Positions 54,439 to 60,813 of a stretch of 64,000 nucleotides of DNA are shown one piece after another; position 1 is the first letter of the stretch; each line of letters opens with the position of its first letter. Source of the stretch: Diphasiastrum complanatum. Lineage: Eukaryota > Streptophyta > Lycopodiopsida > Lycopodiales > Lycopodiaceae. A program made the position numbers and the translations under genes. The notes below the pieces were generated by a model. That model did no database searches and was not told the origin of the DNA. It was given only the letters and a program-made list of their open reading frames with translations. The DNA lies in NCBI GenBank assembly GCA_029204225.1, contig CM055102.1, positions 23,901,390-23,965,389 of the forward strand, given 5' to 3'.

Positions 54439-56363
54439 GTTGTTTTGCACTGTTCTGTAACCTTTGAATTTAACAATTTCCTGGAGGAGTCAAGACATGT
54501 TTATAATGTAGTGGTTTCGATTTCAGATATCTGAAGAAGAAGGCAGATTAAAAAGAGATGAAGAGGATGCAAAGGAATTGTGGAAGCGAAAGCGGGAAGA
54601 TGAACAAAAATGGGAGGATACCAGAGAAAACAGGGTAGGTAAAGGCTTCTTTGTGTGGTGTTTTTATGATCACTATGCAGCCGAGGACTTATCATGATAT
54701 TGTAGCTTTGTTAAATTTCAAATGTGACTCCTAAATAATTCAACTATTACGCCCTTGGTCCACGTAGTAAATTTGATGAGTGGTTTAGTACTAAACACTC
54801 AGTCTGTAATATGAGAACATTTTATCTTTTTGAATCTGCTTCCAGTTCTTTTAAAGAAGAGCATCATTGACATTGCAGTTCATTCATAGAGCTGTACATA
54901 CAACTCTGGCAAGATCTATGAATATGGAGGAAGCATTTACCACGGAATGTTTGTATGATTTTTGTCTTTCATAGAAATGTTTTCTGCAATTCTAGCATAT
55001 ATGAGCTAGACATTTAAATGAGTGGTGACATCGTTCAGTTTGTTCTCTTGTGAATTATGTATTGTGGCTATATTTGTTTTGCAAAACAGCTTTTCTTAGT
55101 TTTTGTATATGAATGATCTTGTCATTACACATGTCAGCGTTATCTCCATCCTGCTTTCAATTTCTTGGTAACTAGATAATGAGAAGCAAATTAGTGCACA
55201 TAAAAAAATTAGATCTTTGAGTAATTACATTCCAATTTTCTGTCTTATAACATTCAATTTCTGCTGTTAAAGAGATCTTCTGTAATTTAACTATTAGATT
55301 AGGTGTTCCTGTCACAAAATCCATACATGACATAACATTGTCATACAAAACAGACTAAGTGGGGTACCGAAAGATTGGGATGTGTTGATGGAGTATTGAT
55401 TGTATTCTTGTATTGCAGAAGGTACTCTAATATTTTTGAAGACCAATTTTTGTATATATATGGTTTTATCAGCTTAGGAATGCCTTTGTTTAGCTTAATG
55501 GAAACTTGAAAGGGATGTGTTGCCCAGCACTTAGTTACGAAAGTTGGAAGTCTGTTTCTATCTTCACATCAAACTTGCATCAAGAGCAGAATCTTTTTTG
55601 TATTTTCACATATGTGTCTGGAATGCTAATCTTGCAATATGAAGAGAACCTTGCAAAGCCCAAAGGCAATTTTCTATTCTCACCTACAAGATGCTATTTT
55701 TTCCAGGGATATTCTATTTTGTCCCCTTTATGCAGTTTCTTATCATCTTCAACGGGGGCTTATCTGCTTCATAATTTTTGCAGGTAACAAGCTGGCGAGA
55801 TTTTATGAAAGCAGGCAAAAAGGTATTGTATACAGCAAGCTGGCCATTTCCTCAACTTTCACTTTAAGTCTTTATAGTTTCATATTTCTCATGTGCCTCC
55901 TCTCGCTGTGTGTTGCACGAACCATGATACACTTGAAGCTTTTACGATTTGGAAAATTTCTGCAAAATAGTGTTAGCTCTTCAAGTGACCCAGGAAATAG
56001 ATTAGATTATAATAATGTGTTGATTCTGGAAGATGTAGTGATGCATTTAAACACCTCAGCTCTGGGTTATCCCGACGACAACTGTAACTTGAGGTGTTTT
56101 TTTTTTTGATCATTGAGGATGTCAGAACTACTAAGGGACACAATTTTTGAACCAGTTTGATATGTTTGCTAGTATTTGTTTCCTGCTTTGCTCATTTGGA
56201 CATCATTCAAATACAGTACAACTTGCATGCTTTGCTCCATGAGCAATGTTTAAGCTTGAGTTGTTATATTTCCAAGGCCAAAAAGGGAGAACTACGACCA
56301 CCAAAACTAAAGACTGAAGATCCAAATAAGTCCTATGTTCAGCGTCCTGTGAAGAAAGGATGA
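13015..56363 (+). CDS. DNAJC8: DnaJ homolog subfamily C member 8 (SPF31-like spliceosomal J-protein), nine exons
   Basis: Nine exons join in frame into 246 codons plus stop: 13015-13103, 15047-15137, 19957-20017, 37289-37366, 37497-37570, 51631-51744, 54527-54634, 55784-55822, 56277-56363. Every intron is GT-AG, and split codons at junctions 1, 3 and 4 resolve correctly. The product has an acidic N-terminus (FFAEVSEVERDNEVVR), a J-domain from about residue 36 to 100 with HPD at 66-68, a lysine-rich patch (RKKKLKK, 113-119), a long charged helix (132-205) and the family C-terminus (RPPKLKTEDPNKSYVQRPVK). J-proteins stimulate Hsp70 ATPase through HPD; DNAJC8/SPF31 is known from spliceosomal complexes, so a nuclear role is inferred. 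The start is the first ATG in the exon 1 frame. No stop, frameshift or missing motif is present, so it looks functional although introns make up 98 percent of the gene. Confidence 0.95.
13615..13929 (-). pseudogene. LINE reverse-transcriptase relic in intron 1
   Basis: The minus strand reads SLFGCLVDFKKFFNMHPSQL, matching the RT block usually written FVDFKKAFD-VPR in LINEs. The catalytic-site region (FADD/YADD) is absent, and the frame is open for only about 104 codons. An old fragment. Confidence 0.55.
14493..14586. repeat. 50 bp direct tandem duplication in intron 1
   Basis: CCATGCATTACTAATCAAGT and the next ~24 bases are repeated exactly or nearly so starting at 14543. Confidence 0.85.
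15047..15137 (+). CDS. DNAJC8: DNAJC8 exon 2 (residues 30-60)
   Basis: Acceptor TTTGTTGCAG. Encodes VLSCFKLNPFEHLNL and helix I/II of the J-domain (EEVRRQYRK). Donor AAG|GTTAGC. Confidence 0.95.
17095..17245 (+). pseudogene. LINE reverse-transcriptase relic in intron 2
   Basis: Two frames together read EEQVGFRR, then LDHFITLKAVIEESKK and LYCCFVNF. This is the conserved LINE RT order QAGFR, D-H-TL, iiEes, and F(V/I)DF. At least one frameshift is present, and the aspartate of the FVDF block is replaced by asparagine. Flanking sequence from about 16.1 kb may belong to the same element but is too decayed to read. Confidence 0.5.
18202..18400. repeat. Four-copy tandem repeat (52-58 bp unit)
   Basis: Units start near 18202, 18260, 18314 and 18366. 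Each holds TCCAAASATAGCAYG followed by a GTGCTAA block; the last copy diverges. The core AGCACGCCGGAGTGCT is an imperfect palindrome. Confidence 0.75.
19957..20017 (+). CDS. DNAJC8: DNAJC8 exon 3 (residues 61-81), HPD motif
   Basis: Acceptor TTGGCAG. Encodes ISLLIHPDKCKHPNAKEAFA; HPD is at residues 66-68. Donor CAG|GTGCGA leaves one base of codon 81. Confidence 0.95.
20327..22063 (-). mobile_element. Ty3/gypsy chromovirus fragment A (integrase and chromodomain)
   Basis: From high to low coordinate on the minus strand: a decayed zinc-binding HHCC segment (GHSGV, then TKCKQCQPTKAEW, 21850-21960), the integrase core (WVVMDQLTKLASFIPAK, DDRDPKFTGHLW, then a damaged DG-E region), the MYGFQPRSP block, and a chromodomain-like tail (VLDIRDKRLRTCLVTKHLVRWKGK) at 20327-20524. 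There are stops and frameshifts throughout. No RT or LTR was seen. It is interrupted by a hAT-like element at 20845-21298. Confidence 0.8.
20845..21298. mobile_element. hAT-like non-autonomous element inside gypsy A
   Basis: Terminal inverted repeats: left CAATGTCGGGTGGGTAT, right (reverse complement) CGGTGTTGGGTGGGTAT. An 8 bp direct repeat flanks it: GTTTCAAC at 20837-20844 and TTTTCAAC at 21299-21306, with one mismatch. Removing the insert restores alignment of the gypsy reading frame with fragment B. The interior repeats GATACCAGCC/GGTATC-type motifs in both orientations. The 8 bp target repeat and 454 bp length fit a hAT-derived MITE. Confidence 0.7.
22064..22165. repeat. GGTTCGAA/CCGGTT-rich block truncating gypsy A
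   Basis: A dense run of GGTTCGAACTGG, CAAACCGG, GATTCGA and CGAACCGG in both orientations, very like the ends of the element at 25255-25999. Gypsy A homology stops at its left edge. The right boundary is not clear. Confidence 0.4.
22754..24480 (-). mobile_element. Ty3/gypsy fragment B (RT thumb, RNase H, integrase)
   Basis: From high to low on minus: RT C-terminal part (VQEWPRPQTIRDVKSFLGF, ending near 24480), RNase H start (PFMVDTDASDFVVGAVLYQD), HHCC zinc finger (HDNPCVSHPGIQRTLDLV with a C-x2-C tail), integrase core (ISMDFVIGLPKTRSGYDA, later the MLRAYVSHQQSDWEKYLP region) and the post-core block (YLKIPKDSKALRMGKCHKLS). Several frameshifts. The upstream gag, protease and RT palm are missing. 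It is related to fragment A but not identical. No LTR recognised. Confidence 0.8.
25255..25999. mobile_element. hAT-like non-autonomous element inside LINE 1
   Basis: Flanked by TCAAAGTC at 25247-25254 and again at 26000-26007, an exact 8 bp duplication (9 bp if the preceding G is counted). Removing the insert rejoins LINE 1 sequence that aligns with LINE 2 at about 27720-27790. The ends carry subterminal GTCGAATCGCGATTC and CGATTCGAAAGG clusters in opposite orientations. The interior has GA and TG microsatellites. There is no transposase. Confidence 0.75.
25651..25760. repeat. (TG)n microsatellite tracts
   Basis: Two main (TG)n runs near 25651-25672 and 25709-25741, with TTTGACAA spacers, inside the hAT-like element. 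Confidence 0.9.
26118..26198. repeat. (GA)n tract at the 3' end of LINE 2
   Basis: About 60 bp of perfect (AG)n, then AAAG-interrupted GA up to 26198. It directly abuts the LINE 2 terminus; on the LINE strand it is a (TC)n tail. Confidence 0.9.
27505..28370 (-). pseudogene. LINE 2 reverse transcriptase
   Basis: The minus strand reads QAGFRAHYSTTDHIFTL near 28290; after a frame change, DFRKAFDSVPRSLL, GVKQGCSLSPVLFGLYIDEL, the catalytic LLYADDVVLVS, then VNTAKTKVMVF and SYTYLGILFSG. These are the ordered palm and fingers motifs of a LINE RT, and the catalytic aspartates are present. A 234-codon stretch (27505-28209) is open; the flanks are frameshifted. Confidence 0.88.
28370..29478 (-). pseudogene. 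LINE 2 endonuclease C-terminal half and linker to RT
   Basis: Motifs in order: GHILLTEDFNARTSS (the usual GDFN reads EDFN), HSVVDYLMGSP, and LSDHSYLSFAIG, which carries the catalytic SDH of AP-type endonucleases. They are followed, in a shifted frame, by a basic linker of about 200 residues leading to the RT. Confidence 0.8.
29484..29710 (-). repeat. Copia 1 3' LTR (227 bp)
   Basis: Begins AGTTAAGAAAACACAATTG and ends TATTTTAACT on the plus strand. A purine-rich tract (GTGGGAGAG on minus) lies just inside it. It lacks about 22 bases present in the other copy. Confidence 0.9.
29878..33915 (-). pseudogene. Copia 1 gag-pol polyprotein
   Basis: Starts MANINEAILGDASKLDG at 33915. Domains in order: gag, zinc knuckle CYYCHKPGHWAREC, protease WFIDSGATRHMTG, integrase (HSDLCGPM, RFDRGGEY, GVAERKNR), then RT with YVDDIIITG and RNase H with LSSTEAEYKAL and HARTKHIEVKYHFV. 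Catalytic residues are retained. A frameshift lies in gag at about 33.52-33.62 kb and another at about 31.35 kb between integrase and RT. Total open length is close to a normal copia polyprotein, about 1340 codons. Confidence 0.92.
35150..35161 (-). other. Copia 1 primer-binding site
   Basis: TGGTATCAGAGC on the minus strand, complementary to the 3' end of initiator tRNA-Met, directly next to the 5' LTR. Confidence 0.88.
35162..35410 (-). repeat. Copia 1 5' LTR (249 bp)
   Basis: Same sequence as 29484-29710 with few substitutions plus an extra ~22 bp near its left edge. Its ends are AGTT and AACT rather than TG and CA. Confidence 0.9.
35416..35800 (-). pseudogene. LINE 2 endonuclease N-terminal half
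   Basis: The minus strand starts near VWNCDGIHSSS and contains the METQESRERGLPTFPGYRWD region, with the conserved E of the ETQ/ETK motif, and SGRGSGGVACLYRES. It stops at the copia 1 insertion after FVAACYFPPESSSFAEG and continues at 29478. Confidence 0.82.
35845..37122 (-). pseudogene. LINE 2 ORF1 (coiled coil, RRM-like, C-terminal domain)
   Basis: Starts MAPPSRSSLTRRTRSPAA at 37122. After a low-complexity A/S/P region comes a predicted coiled coil (QIKADFQTLRQEISQLKG, VALLEQSIGTKQ, ELETKLEKQQEEAL), then an RRM-like segment (NIRVRGILDTQDALAEAKRF, later TLIIRFTSLESRRDAL) and a basic C-terminal part (VIYRDGRVRF), with a stop at 35845-35847. The order resembles the L1-type ORF1 protein that coats LINE RNA. 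At least two frameshifts; no zinc knuckle seen. Confidence 0.7.
37124..37187. repeat. (GA)n tract at the 5' end of LINE 2
   Basis: About 64 bp of (GA)n with one AAAG interruption, two bases upstream of the ORF1 ATG on the LINE strand. The DNAJC8 exon 4 acceptor is 100 bp further right. Confidence 0.9.
37289..37366 (+). CDS. DNAJC8: DNAJC8 exon 4 (residues 81-107)
   Basis: Acceptor GGACTTCAG. Encodes ALAKAQQLLLDSEERDYI and onward, the last J-domain helix. Donor AAAG|GTATTT. It follows a 17.3 kb intron, and the nearest transposon end is only about 100 bp upstream. Confidence 0.94.
37497..37570 (+). CDS. DNAJC8: DNAJC8 exon 5 (residues 107-131)
   Basis: Acceptor TTTGGCAG. Encodes DELRADRKKKLKKDNASK and SIVDE, a basic stretch that could act in nuclear import. 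Donor GAG|GTACAA. Confidence 0.94.
38641..39082 (-). repeat. Copia 2 3' LTR (442 bp)
   Basis: TGTAGGAAAGCAAGAGTC to TTATTTCTAACA. Carries only about seven GA units where the partner LTR has over thirty. Confidence 0.92.
39120..43143 (-). pseudogene. Copia 2 gag-pol polyprotein
   Basis: Domains on minus, high to low: gag (WDTLYTMYRVKNPARV), zinc knuckle CHCCKRYGHFIKDC, protease WVIESGATRHMTS (the catalytic D reads E), integrase (HSDVCGRM, GVAERKNR), RT (YVDDIIITGS, QLDIKTAFLNGDLNEE) and RNase H (SSSEAEYRATF, ARTKHIEIHYHFVRERLHD). Frames change near 41.4, 41.1 and 39.68 kb. The gag N-terminus is short by several dozen residues against typical copia, and integrase lacks the segment between HSDVCGRM and FRGGEY. 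Confidence 0.9.
43507..43518 (-). other. Copia 2 primer-binding site
   Basis: TGGTATCAGAGC on minus, next to the 5' LTR. Confidence 0.9.
43519..44009 (-). repeat. Copia 2 5' LTR (491 bp) with (GA)n
   Basis: Matches 38641-39082, with a pure (GA)n run at about 43611-43677. The open frames read through it are by-products of the repeat. Confidence 0.92.
44015..45867. other. Intron 5 sequence, no element recognised
   Basis: AT-rich sequence with no open frame over 60 codons until the gypsy integrase begins. The left boundary of gypsy C could not be found here. Confidence 0.4.
45868..47132 (+). pseudogene. Ty3/gypsy C integrase with chromodomain
   Basis: Plus strand: HHCC zinc finger (HDSPSAGHPGVDRTYELI, HCFKCQ), integrase core with D, D and E retained (ISMDFITCLP, SDRDSRFTGNFW, QTERVNQTLEDML), the post-core block FLRIPKDSKTLKTGKCYKVS, then chromodomain ARVLDWRHRRSRNRLLREYL. 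Frames shift near 46.55 and 46.9 kb. The chromodomain marks a chromovirus. Gag, protease, RT and RNase H are missing, so the fragment is 5' truncated. Confidence 0.88.
47145..47490 (+). repeat. Gypsy C LTR (346 bp)
   Basis: Starts TGTGACATGTACTTTG right after a polypurine tract GAGGAGGGAAGGGA and ends GTGTGCAACA. As a 3' LTR it should be followed by a target repeat, but a primer-binding site follows instead. Confidence 0.7.
47491..47508 (+). other. Primer-binding site after the gypsy C LTR
   Basis: TTTGGTATCAGGGCATGG, like the ATTGGTATCAGAGCC that follows the 5' LTR of gypsy D. This makes the LTR at 47145-47490 also look like a 5' LTR of a second element. Confidence 0.65.
47509..49192. other. 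Intron 5 sequence, mostly unclassified
   Basis: No coding motif seen. Contains the GGATAAGGG tandem block at 48.17-48.39 kb. Confidence 0.4.
48173..48388. repeat. Two-copy tandem repeat, ~110 bp, with internal GGATAAGGG copies
   Basis: CCTTGGATAAGGGRTACCCT, TAGGATTAAG and CCTTGGTYGGAGGTATGGAA occur twice in the same order. Within each unit the GGATAAGG motif repeats further. Confidence 0.75.
49193..50965 (-). pseudogene. Copia 3 RT and RNase H remnant
   Basis: Minus strand, high to low: SLLKNQTWPIVKLPKDRN, KLHKALYGLKQSPRAW, a decayed RT active site (TLYVDNKLLYCND, where YVDD reads YVDN), YPYHSIVGSLMYLMV, then RNase H (AKWAGGGDTKRSTSKH and SRSKHIEMKYHYVRDKV). Many frame changes. A short duplication, TCTATGTGCTTGCTTCTTGA, occurs near 49390 and 49540 within the RNase H part. 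No LTR found. Older than copia 1 and 2. Confidence 0.82.
51631..51744 (+). CDS. DNAJC8: DNAJC8 exon 6 (residues 132-169)
   Basis: Acceptor ATGCTTGCAG. Encodes GKYEKQYEESDEFKQRL and REILTEQEWRRRKMQMR. Donor CGG|GTATAG. It follows a 14.1 kb intron. Confidence 0.95.
51745..53399 (+). other. Intron 6, left part, no element recognised
   Basis: AT-rich sequence with only short open frames without motifs. Confidence 0.45.
53400..53906. repeat. Pair of ~153 bp direct repeats in intron 6
   Basis: 53400-53552 and 53754-53906 run from GATGTTCCATTGTTTGTTAT to GTTCTGTTTGTGGAGTGA with only a few substitutions. The ~200 bp between them is unrelated. Confidence 0.85.
53990..54112 (+). mobile_element. LINE 3' tail fragment 1
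   Basis: Ends with hairpin ATGCC-TTT-GGCAT (54067-54079), ATTAATAAAGCT and (CT)n. Matches the 3' terminus of LINE 2 on the opposite strand. 5' truncated; the left boundary is approximate. Confidence 0.7.
54145..54250 (+). mobile_element. LINE 3' tail fragment 2
   Basis: Hairpin GTACC-TTTT-GGTAC (54199-54212), ATTAATAAAGCTT and a short (CT)n. The left boundary is approximate. Confidence 0.65.
54285..54434 (+). mobile_element. LINE 3' tail fragment 3
   Basis: TTAGATCTGTTTAATG-type 3' UTR shared with fragment 1, hairpin ATGCC-TTAT-GGCAT (54365-54378), AAATAAAGCG, then about 34 bp of (CT)n ending 54434. It lies only 92 bp before DNAJC8 exon 7. Confidence 0.7.
54527..54634 (+). CDS. DNAJC8: DNAJC8 exon 7 (residues 170-205)
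   Basis: Acceptor CGATTTCAG. Encodes ISEEEGRLKRDEEDAKELW and KWEDTRENR, a highly charged helix. Donor AGG|GTAGGT. Confidence 0.95.
54635..55783 (+). other. Intron 7, no element recognised
   Basis: AT-rich sequence bounded by GTAGGT and TTTTTGCAG. Open frames reach across its 3' end into intron 8 but carry no motif apart from exon 8. Confidence 0.6.
55784..55822 (+). CDS. DNAJC8: DNAJC8 exon 8 (residues 206-218), 39 bp
   Basis: Acceptor ATTTTTGCAG. Encodes VTSWRDFMKAGKK. Donor AAG|GTATTG. Confidence 0.93.
56277..56363 (+). CDS. DNAJC8: DNAJC8 exon 9 (residues 219-246 and stop)
   Basis: Acceptor TATTTCCAAG, weaker in pyrimidines than the others. Encodes AKKGELRPPKLKTEDPNKSY and VQRPVKKG, then TGA at 56361-56363. 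Confidence 0.94.
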   Translation, partial: AKKGELRPPKLKTEDPNKSYVQRPVKKG

Positions 56364-58052
56364 GTAAAGGATGAGCGCTCACTGCTTAAAACCTTGCAGA
56401 TCCTCAAGAAATCGTGAGTGATTTACTCAAGTTTTTCTTCACTCGCAATGATTGTATGCTTGTTTTCCTTTTCTTGACGCTTTTCCTTTTGTTAGTTCTA
56501 TCTTTTATACTACAGTAGATCCACAATGCCCCAGCTCAAAAAGGTATTTATCTCCTTATATTGATTGAATATTTTGTGCAGGTAAAGGTAGTGCTTCAGT
56601 GTCTGAAGAATGTGCCAATTATACTTGTGTCTCAAGGAATACAATAGTTTAGAAGTTTGCTGCATTCACACGATTATCCAAGTGCACTTTTGAGCACGTG
56701 TATCAGTTGCCTAAAAATTTCAAATCTATACTTGAGCATAAAGCGCTTTGTATGTTATATACAAGTGCAACAGTTGTATCATGATGACAATGGACATATA
56801 TAGTTCAACATTACTCTAGTGTGCACGCTCACAATCACGTTGTCCACTGACGATGTGAATGCTTGCGATTTTTGTTTTGTATTGTAAGGAGGTTTGAACT
56901 TGCATAAGCTAACAACTTGCTACTAAATTGGAAAACATATTTTTTTATCGACTTTCTTTTCATAGTCTTCTTCCATCTTACAAGATGTGCATTCAAAGTG
57001 ATCAAGTGAATATGAACAAACAAGTTACAAGATGGCGACTCGGAATGAAATGAGATATTAGCAAAATATTTTAGCTAGCTTTGGACTGCACCCTGCCACT
57101 GAAACCGGCTTTCTTGCCTAGTTAAGATTGAGAAATTATGTTGCTTTTCCATTCTCATATAATTTGCTATGCGTTTATCCATATATTTGTTTAGCTTAAA
57201 CAATTGTCGTTTGCTTGTCTTTGGTATCATGTCGGCACGTTGGACATCGTGACACATTTTGGGTTTACAAGGGTGATGAGAGGAAGGATAAAAATTAAAT
57301 GTACCAAATGGACTCTGTTACATTTGATCTGTAATACTTATTTATAACAAAAGCATTATGGTAGTTTATGAAAAATCCCTGTGGAAGCTGTACAAACTCA
57401 AAGCTTGTGCTAGCAGAAATTTTTACACAATTAGGGACATTGAAATTTTACACAACTCAAGTTGTTGGAGCCCACATTGAAATTTGCAGCCTAATTGCAT
57501 GCAATTCATGCAATATCTACTCTTGAAGCATAGATGACAAGAATGTAAAAGATACACTTTTACATTTTCATTTGCTTGATGGAAGAGTTTAAAATATTGA
57601 CCAACAATTCTTCAAGTCAGATTTCGAGCAAGACATCATCGTTTAAGAGGTCTTCACCTGTGAAGAAAGATTTATCATCCCGAAAGTCATCACCTCCACA
57701 ATCAATTCTTGCTAAGAAGATTAAAGATCCAAGACAAGTCCATTCGAAAAAGAACAAGCAAAGTTAGAGGCAACACTGGCCCACACATTGATACATTGGA
57801 ATTTATTGGAATGAAAAGCTGATTTTAAAGAATCAACATGGAAAGTGGTGGACTTGTTGAAGTAGTGTGAAGCCTTAGAGTTGGACAAGTCATTGCTTCA
57901 TGTAAGCCTATAAAAGAGCAACTGAAATTCTATAAAATAAAATCTTTTTGACACCTTGGTGATCATTTGCTTTATGGAGCACCCTCCCAAAGCAGAAGAC
58001 AACAAGATACTAGCCTTAGAGCTCTTTGAGCACAAGTGAAATCCAATCCTTT

Positions 58053-58055
<3 letters not shown>
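56364..58055 (+). other. 3' UTR and downstream flank of DNAJC8
   Basis: No canonical AATAAA is obvious close to the stop. Splice-like sites occur in the UTR: donor GTGAGT at 56414, acceptor CTACAG at 56510-56515, donor GTATTT at 56544 and acceptor TTTGTGCAG ending 56581. A 63-codon open frame at 57576-57767, rich in S and K, is unassigned. Confidence 0.4.
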
Positions 58056-58117
<62 letters not shown>

Positions 58118-58118
58118 G

Positions 58119-58183
<65 letters not shown>

Positions 58184-58198
58184 AGAAGAAGAAGAAGA
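58056..58198. repeat. Compound microsatellite (TG)n(TA)n(GA)n(GAA)n
   Basis: About 50 bp (TG)n, a short (TA)n, about 60 bp (GA)n and an (AGA)n end, directly abutting the 3' end of the half-LINE at 58199. Confidence 0.92.
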
Positions 58199-58439
58199 AG
58201 CTGTATTAACGTCTTTTCCATGCCCAAAGGCATATAAGACAAAAACAGTACATCCAAGTATGATGGGAACAAGACGGGGCAGTACCGTAAACCAGAAAAG
58301 AAAACTAAGCTAAAGCTAATCACTATGCACTAGTCCAAGAATATATGGTACGAAAAACGCAACCATTTACAAGGTCAACTGGATACTAAGTGCAAACTCT
58401 AACTCAACTCTATTCTAACTCCAACTATAAAATCATCTG

Positions 58440-59075
58440 TTTTGTTTTCGCTAAACGCTGAGCTTCAACAAAACGGATTTTACCGTCTCTGTAAATGAGA
58501 TGTTTCCTTGTGTCTCTCGCTTGTTGTAGAGCCTCTTTTCTTTCCATCACTTGTACAATAGTGAGGTCTTCGTCAAGGAAATCTTGGTATCTTTTAGTCT
58601 GTGCTTTTGACGCAGTACCTCTCGTCGTGATTCCAACGAGGTGAAGCGCAAGACAAGGGTATTAGCATCTTTCTTGGTATGCCAGGCTGAGTCCAAACCT
58701 TTGACGCGATGATGGAGAGTAGCTTCCAAAAAATTTTTGGCTTCAGTAAGAGCATCTTGAGAATCTGGGATGCCTCTGACATGGACATTGAGAACCTTTT
58801 GCTCGCGCAATCAGTTCTCAGTAAGCGTAGCAGAGATGAAAGAAACTGGAGCATTCGCCGATTTACTTGGACCTTTGAGAATATCTGCCCAAGATTGGAC
58901 AGATGTAAGATGCTGCTCCACTTTACTTTCGAGGTCTTGGATCGTTGGAAGTGAGGACAATGTTGGAGACAGAGGTAGCGCTGGAGGCAGCAATGGTGGA
59001 GGCCACTGATGGTAGCGCTGCAGCCGAAAGTCCGCTGTTGGTGCATGAGCCTCCTCCACGCTTACGTGGAGCCAT
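58440..59075 (-). pseudogene. Half-LINE ORF1
   Basis: Starts MAPRKRGGGSCTNSGLSAAA. An N-terminal A/S-rich region, the segment SKVEQHLTSVQSWADILKGP, an RRM-like part, and a C-terminal part ending with VIYRDG-like LIYRDGKIRFVEA near 58450. Frame changes at about 58.95, 58.81 and 58.57 kb break it. Confidence 0.65.
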
Positions 59076-59154
59076 GAAACGATGTTGATTGTCCCGCTCA
59101 GATATCTGCGCGCTCAGACCTGCTCAGACCATCGCGCTCAGATCCACCGCGCTC

Positions 59155-59376
<222 letters not shown>

Positions 59377-59820
59377 TGAAGCACATAGTTAGAGACAAAT
59401 GCTCATGGAGTTTTTCCACCAAACATGTCTTTAAGCTTGCTATCATAGCCTAGGTGCACATGCCTTTCTTCCCAACTAGATCGAAAGCTTTACTATTCGA
59501 TCTAGGGCGATTAATGGGCTTTACTATTCGATTTTGGGCGATTAATGAGTATTGAGTTTTTATGATCCAAATGCAATCAAAGTGTTAGTACTTCCATTCT
59601 CTGTTTGCAGGCCGTACTACAGGCTATGCTTCACACGTGTGAACTCGGATTTCCATCATTGATCATTGTTTTATGATTGTTCTTGTTTGTTATGGGATTC
59701 TTTGAAAACAATATATGAATCCAATAACACTTCTAGAGTCCTCATGAATAGAAATCAAATCTTGCAAAGCATGAGAAGAAGTGAGGAAATTGCACAAGAC
59801 TATGTGCTAAGAATTAAATC

Positions 59821-60290
59821 TGTTGGAGTCCAGTTACGACTCTATCATGACCTCGGCACGTCCGGTTACCAAAGGGCCTGAGGCCAAGTATTGGCAAGGG
59901 CTGGTGACCGAGGAGGACATCTGTCCCAAGTTGGGACCGGTGCGTCACGAGCAGTGACCTGGTGTGGCCGCCTGACAAGTTGTCAGAGATGCGGTGTGTC
60001 TTGACCGTCGGGACCCTAGCCGTCAGTGACGAGATGCTAGCCAACAAGTAGTCGGGGTGACCAAGAGGGTCACAGGTCTTGGCGGGGCACGGGGGTGGTA
60101 CCCTATGAGTCACTCAGTATTCACAGGTCACAGGGGCTAGGCATGCCAAGTGGACTGATCACCCACAGGTGGATGCCATGTGCCAGTTGACGGGAATAGT
60201 TGGTAGAAGGACTCAAGGAGGGGGTGCCTATGGTTCATTCTACACACCGGCTTCTAGGATTCACGAGCTTGGAGAGACTGGCTTGTGACA
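59821..60290 (+). repeat. Gypsy D 5' LTR (470 bp)
   Basis: TGTTGGAGTCCAGTTACGAC to GACTGGCTTGTGACA. Confidence 0.93.
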
Positions 60291-60306
60291 ATTGGTATCA
60301 GAGCCT
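60291..60306 (+). other. Gypsy D primer-binding site
   Basis: ATTGGTATCAGAGCCT, complementary to initiator tRNA-Met, immediately after the LTR. Confidence 0.88.
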
Positions 60307-60520
60307 CATTCTAGAGAGAGAAACGCTCGTTCTAGAGAGAGAAACATCCGTTCTAGAGAGAGAAAGTGAGAAAAAGCTTGGTTTTTTCACCAAACAGCCC
60401 GTTTTTTTCTCTTTTTTTTCGACTTTCAAGCCGATTTGGTGCCCAAAAAAAGTTTTTACCGACTTTTGTACCAGCGTAGGACGCAAGGGAATTACTACCT
60501 GTCCTTGGCTAGTTTCGCAG

Positions 60521-60784
60521 AAGGATCCTATCCAGATGCAGCAGACTTTGAAGCGCAAGGCTGGATCTCCTTTGGCTCATCAGGCTTACAATAAGTCTCC
60601 TCTCAGTCCAGAACAAAGGGACAAGGCCAAGAAAGAAGGATTATGCTTTTTCTGTCTTGGCAAGCATCTTGTCAAAGATTGTCCTCGCCGCACAGACATG
60701 AAGCTCCATGTTTTACAACATCGTCAAGGTAAGGACAAGGATGAGGAGATTTTGGAAGACTTATTAGTAAGCGACGCTGCGTAG
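60521..60784 (+). pseudogene. Gypsy D gag C-terminal fragment
   Basis: Reads MQQTLKRKAGSPLAHQAYNK, SPEQRDKAKKEGLCFFCLGK and HLVKDC, a C-x2-C-x3-H-x4-C knuckle, ending TAG at 60782. The N-terminal gag half is absent; a (TCTAGAGAGAGAAA)n leader precedes it. Confidence 0.7.
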
Positions 60785-60813
60785 GCAGCCTGTATAGTTT
60801 TTCTTTCTTTTGC

